Positions 61,176-64,000 of a stretch of DNA of 64,000 nt are shown here, in pieces. The notes beneath the pieces were generated by a model. The model had not been told where the DNA came from and made no database searches. It was given only the letters and a program-made list of their open reading frames with translations. Made by a program: the position numbers and the translations under genes. Position 1 is the first letter of the stretch. Every line of letters begins with the position of its first letter. The DNA comes from Anastrepha obliqua (Eukaryota; Arthropoda; Insecta; Diptera; Tephritidae): positions 127,347,784 to 127,411,783 of the forward strand of contig NC_072893.1 in assembly GCF_027943255.1 (NCBI RefSeq). Direction: 5' to 3'.

Positions 61176-61500
61176 ATATATATATATAAATAATTGGCGC
61201 GTACACGCTTTTTGGGTGTTTGGCCGAGCTCCTCCTCCTATTTGTGGTGTGCGTCTTGATGTTGTTCCACAAATGGAGGGACCTACCGTTTTAAGCCGAC
61301 TCCGAACGGCAGATATTTTTATGAGGAGCTTTTCCATGGCAGAAATACACTCGGAGGTTTGCCATTGCCTTCCGATGGGCGACCGCTATTAGAAAATAGG
61401 TTTTCTTAATTTTGGTGTTTCACCGAGATTCGAACGGACGTTCTCTCTGTGAACTGCGAATGGTAGTCACGCACCAACCCATTCGGCTACGGCGGCCGCC
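61176..61500 (-). mobile_element. Full-length tRNA-derived SINE (family B)
   Basis: Read on the minus strand, the element opens GGCGGCCGCCGTAGCCGAAT. It has an A box TAGCCGAATGG (plus positions 61479-61489) and a B box GTTCGAATC (61427-61435). Between them is a Ser/Leu-like layout with GTGACTACCATTCG in the anticodon region and a possible long variable arm. The tRNA-unrelated body follows (CGGTCGCCCATCGGAAGGCA, GCCGAGCTCC or its reverse in other copies) and ends in a TA-rich tail. Four other partial copies lie at 5562, 20021, 24821 and 58099. It interrupts a tandem repeat. Confidence 0.88.
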
Positions 61501-62560
61501 TGAAGACATGTAAGTAACTTTTTAAGACTTACAACTAAAGAGATTTTGACAGTTTTAGAAGCTGTTTTTAATCTTTAATGATATATTAAAAAAAAGCAAG
61601 TTTAACTGGACCTCTAACCAATCTGACGGTATATAGGAAGCTTTTTAAGACTAACAACTAAAGAGCTTTTTGAGACCTTTAGAAGCTTTTTATATATTTA
61701 ATAATATATTAAATTAAAACAGTTTACCTGGACCTCTAAACTCCTTGAAGACATATAAGAAGCTTTTTAAGACTTATAACTAAAGAGCTTTTGCGCTTTT
61801 TGTAAGCTTTAAGATAAAGGTGGTATTAAAAAGTAAAATTCTACTTCTAGTCTTCTCACAAATTACTAAGGAGCTTCTGAGGCTTCGCAATTAAATAGCT
61901 TTTGTATATTTTGTAAGCTTTGAACATTTTAAGAATCATAAATGAAGATAAAGAGGCTACTAAAATGGGTCTTCCTTGGCCACTAACCTACTTAAAGTCA
62001 TCAAAGGAGCTTTTTAAGACTTATAACTAAAACTCGTTTGTGTTTTTTGTAAATTTTAAACTTTTTGAGTATAAAAGTGATATTAAGAAAGTAAAATTCG
62101 ACTTCTAGACCTTTTAAGTACCTTTTGTAAGCTTTGAACTATTTAAGAATCTTAAATAAAAATAAAGAGAGTATTAAAAACGTCTATTTCGATTTCTAGT
62201 CTACTTGAAGGCACCTAAGGAGTTTTTAAAACAAGCAATTGAAAAGCCAGTGTAGTTTTTGTAAACTATCAAATTTTTGAAAATCTAATAAGAGGGTAAA
62301 AAGGCTATACAAATCCGCCATGCTGGCGGAGGCGAAAAATCTTTCAAAAATTTCAACAAGTTTTTGAATCTCCTCAGAGCTTTTTTGAGGAAAAAGCGTA
62401 CTTTATAGACGGATAATTCTAAATCCTAAGACTTTCAAAAGCTTTTGGAAGCTTCTAAAGCTCTCTTATTCTTAAGCCAGAATAAGTTGTGAAAACTGAA
62501 AAGGCCTCTAAGCTTTCCAAAAAGTCTTTGAAAGCTTTTAAAGTTTCTTTTAACCTTCAC
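61501..62560. repeat. Degenerate tandem repeat, about 130-bp units
   Basis: Each unit contains GAAGCTTTTTAAGACTTATAA or a variant, ACTAAAGAGCTTTTG, TTTTGTAAGCTTT, a run of AATAATATATTAAA or AAGATAAAG, and GGACCTCTAAACTCC or CTTCTAGTCTTCT. Around eight units are recognisable, with stronger decay toward the right. Confidence 0.75.
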
Positions 62561-62569
62561 TTAATAGAT

Positions 62570-63440
62570 ACATAGCCGTGCAGAATATTCTAAACTTTAA
62601 AACGAGGATCTATAAAACAGAAAAGTACAACAAATAATGTTGTAGATCTATTTAGGTATCTAAGCCGTTGCTGAGGCTTTTGAAGCTGTTTAAACTTCAA
62701 TGAGCAATTTATCGCTCGTCTCGGACCAGTGGCTTGGCCATCACGATCGTGTGATAAAATCAAAATGCTCTGCAATTGAAGCATTGGAAGCCAATCCTAA
62801 AGCGAGTCATTCAAAATTGGTGTTTACGGATGGTCGATTACGGCATAGTTGCGATCAAATTTTGAAAGGGATTATCTTTAAAAAACAAATGTCATGAACA
62901 GTTCTAAACAAATATAATAAAGATTACACATTCAGTTCGAATTTTCGTTGTTTTATTTCAACTTAAATTTCAATGACGCTAAATTTATATTTATATAAAT
63001 CTGTATAAAAGTGACCTAAACTTTCTAAGCTTTGTGTGAGCATAAAAAACGTTACTTTAGCTTCCAAATGTTGGTAATACTTATAATTTCGATAAATCTG
63101 TGCTGAGATAAATCAAAAAGCAAAGCGTTTTCATGCTCAATAAAAAAATTAACATAAGCCGACACACTCTTTTTCGAGGAAAGAAAATTAAAGAATTATG
63201 AAAATGCTAAAATGCCTCAAATAAACTAATAAACCAGCCTTTGAAGAACCACTTAAGATCTAATAGCCTCTTAAATGATGGAAAATAGCAATTATAAGTT
63301 GAAACTGGAAGCTCCACATTTTGGGTTACACTCAACTCCAAATTAAATTAAGTTTCACATACAAAGAGCGCAAAATTGCGTAAAATTGAGTTCCTCGTGC
63401 ATACAAGCACAACTATGTAATAGTATGTGATACATATACG
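62570..63440. other. No gene recognised
   Basis: A 65-codon plus frame (62700-62897) has more balanced codons than its surroundings (QWLGHHDRVIKSKCSAIEAL), but I recognise no family. The rest is AT-rich. Confidence 0.35.
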
Positions 63441-63452
63441 TGTATGTATGTG

Positions 63453-63490
63453 TATATAAGCTAAAGTAGTTTGTGTTCGTTAGCCGGATG
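63453..63490 (+). promoter_or_regulatory. Possible TATA-type promoter at the window end
   Basis: TATATAAG at 63453-63460 is followed about 25-30 bases later by a switch from AT-rich to balanced, CAG/CAA-containing sequence (63480 onward), as often seen at fly promoters and 5' leaders. No transcript or coding start can be seen before the window ends. TATA-like words are common in such DNA, so confidence is low. Confidence 0.2.
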
Positions 63491-64000
63491 CAGAAGCAGG
63501 CCAACAACTAAACGAAGTAAAGTGAGGGCTGCTGCAACTGGACGCACGCTGTCTGGCGCTCTCAGGCGCTCTTCAGCGCCAACTACTCGTACATTACAAA
63601 GCGATTGACGTTCAAAAAGTTTTTGTTGTCGCTTCCGATTCCATTGAAATTTGTGTTTATGAATTTTACTTAACTCTTTTTCCACATCTACACCCCACCT
63701 ACACTCCTTTCTGCTGCAGAACAGCCATTCATTTTCTATCGTGCACCCGAATTTTCCTGAATTTCCAGCTAAAACGCATGCGCCATATTGATTTTTCCCG
63801 GAACACGTCAACAACAAAAATGGCAGCAGCAGCAACAACAACAATTTCGGCAATTTATTTTGCCGAAAAATGTATGTATGTATGGGCGCATGTGTAAGTA
63901 GATGCGCACTAGTACCGGTTGCCGGTTTTGGCAAAAGACATTGCAGCCCTCCAAGTAAAGTAAAGCAGCAGCGCGAGGAAAGCATGCTTTGGGGTGGTAA

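Noticed and set aside
61420..61500. Possible tRNA gene (A and B boxes)
   Set aside because: The head is followed by a conserved non-tRNA body seen in four other places and the cloverleaf is imperfect, so it is a SINE and not a tRNA gene.
63461..63985. 174-codon minus frame at the window end with a Leu-rich stretch
   Set aside because: The Leu run comes from CAG/CAA repeats. No family motif or conserved segment is visible, and the frame runs into a possible leader on the other strand.

Overview
The window is insect nuclear DNA, most likely from a higher fly (Diptera). Two things point this way: a split, intron-bearing gene whose product matches Drosophila FNE (found in neurons, ELAV/Hu RNA-binding family) almost residue for residue, and AT-rich flanks full of fly-type mobile elements (mauritiana-type mariner, jockey-like and I/LOA-like LINE remnants, SINEs, MITEs, TA/GTAT/GAAC microsatellites). 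A tephritid or related acalyptrate is my best guess, but that is inference.

The only protein gene I can support is fne on the minus strand, from 12676 (start) to 2152 (stop). I place five coding exons from conserved splice sites and codon phase: 12478-12676, a 45-nt exon at 11279-11323, 10886-11146, 10272-10515 and 2152-2476. Together they encode 357 residues with three RRMs. The last intron is 7.8 kb. It holds a MITE with an internal tandem duplication, a SINE fragment, a decayed jockey-like retrotransposon lying antisense to fne, and a candidate second 45-nt mini-exon (9400-9444). That mini-exon would add 15 residues to the hinge between RRM2 and RRM3.

Upstream of fne (about 12.7-64 kb) I recognise no host protein gene. 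Leader-like sequence runs to about 13.35 kb. Beyond it lie a deleted mariner inside a TAATGG-like repeat field (14.0-15.6 kb), CTTAAG-rich repeats (17.0-18.4 kb), a truncated SINE with a perfect target-site duplication (20.0 kb), a CAA-tailed SINE-like element and LINE tail (26.6-28.0 kb), long A/T-only tracts (30.4-31.8, 33.7-34.7, 51.0-52.1 kb), a broken DDE transposase tail (37.0-37.4 kb), two oppositely oriented TTAA-flanked MITEs (37.9 and 40.8 kb) and local tandem repeats (38.4, 41.1, 51.5, 61.1-62.6 kb). There are also three RNase H-bearing LINE remnants (43.5, 54.7, 59.3 kb), a nested SINE-LINE-SINE cluster (45.8-46.5 kb) and a polypurine tract (57.6-58.1 kb). This stretch may be regulatory DNA or a long 5' intron of fne, but the sequence alone does not show which.

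The most interesting points are the two 45-nt frame-preserving exons of fne, the paired alternative donors at the end of its first coding exon, and the repeated use of one target sequence by a LINE tail and a SINE with the same CAA tail. I saw no CRISPR array, bacterial gene, rRNA or functional tRNA gene.
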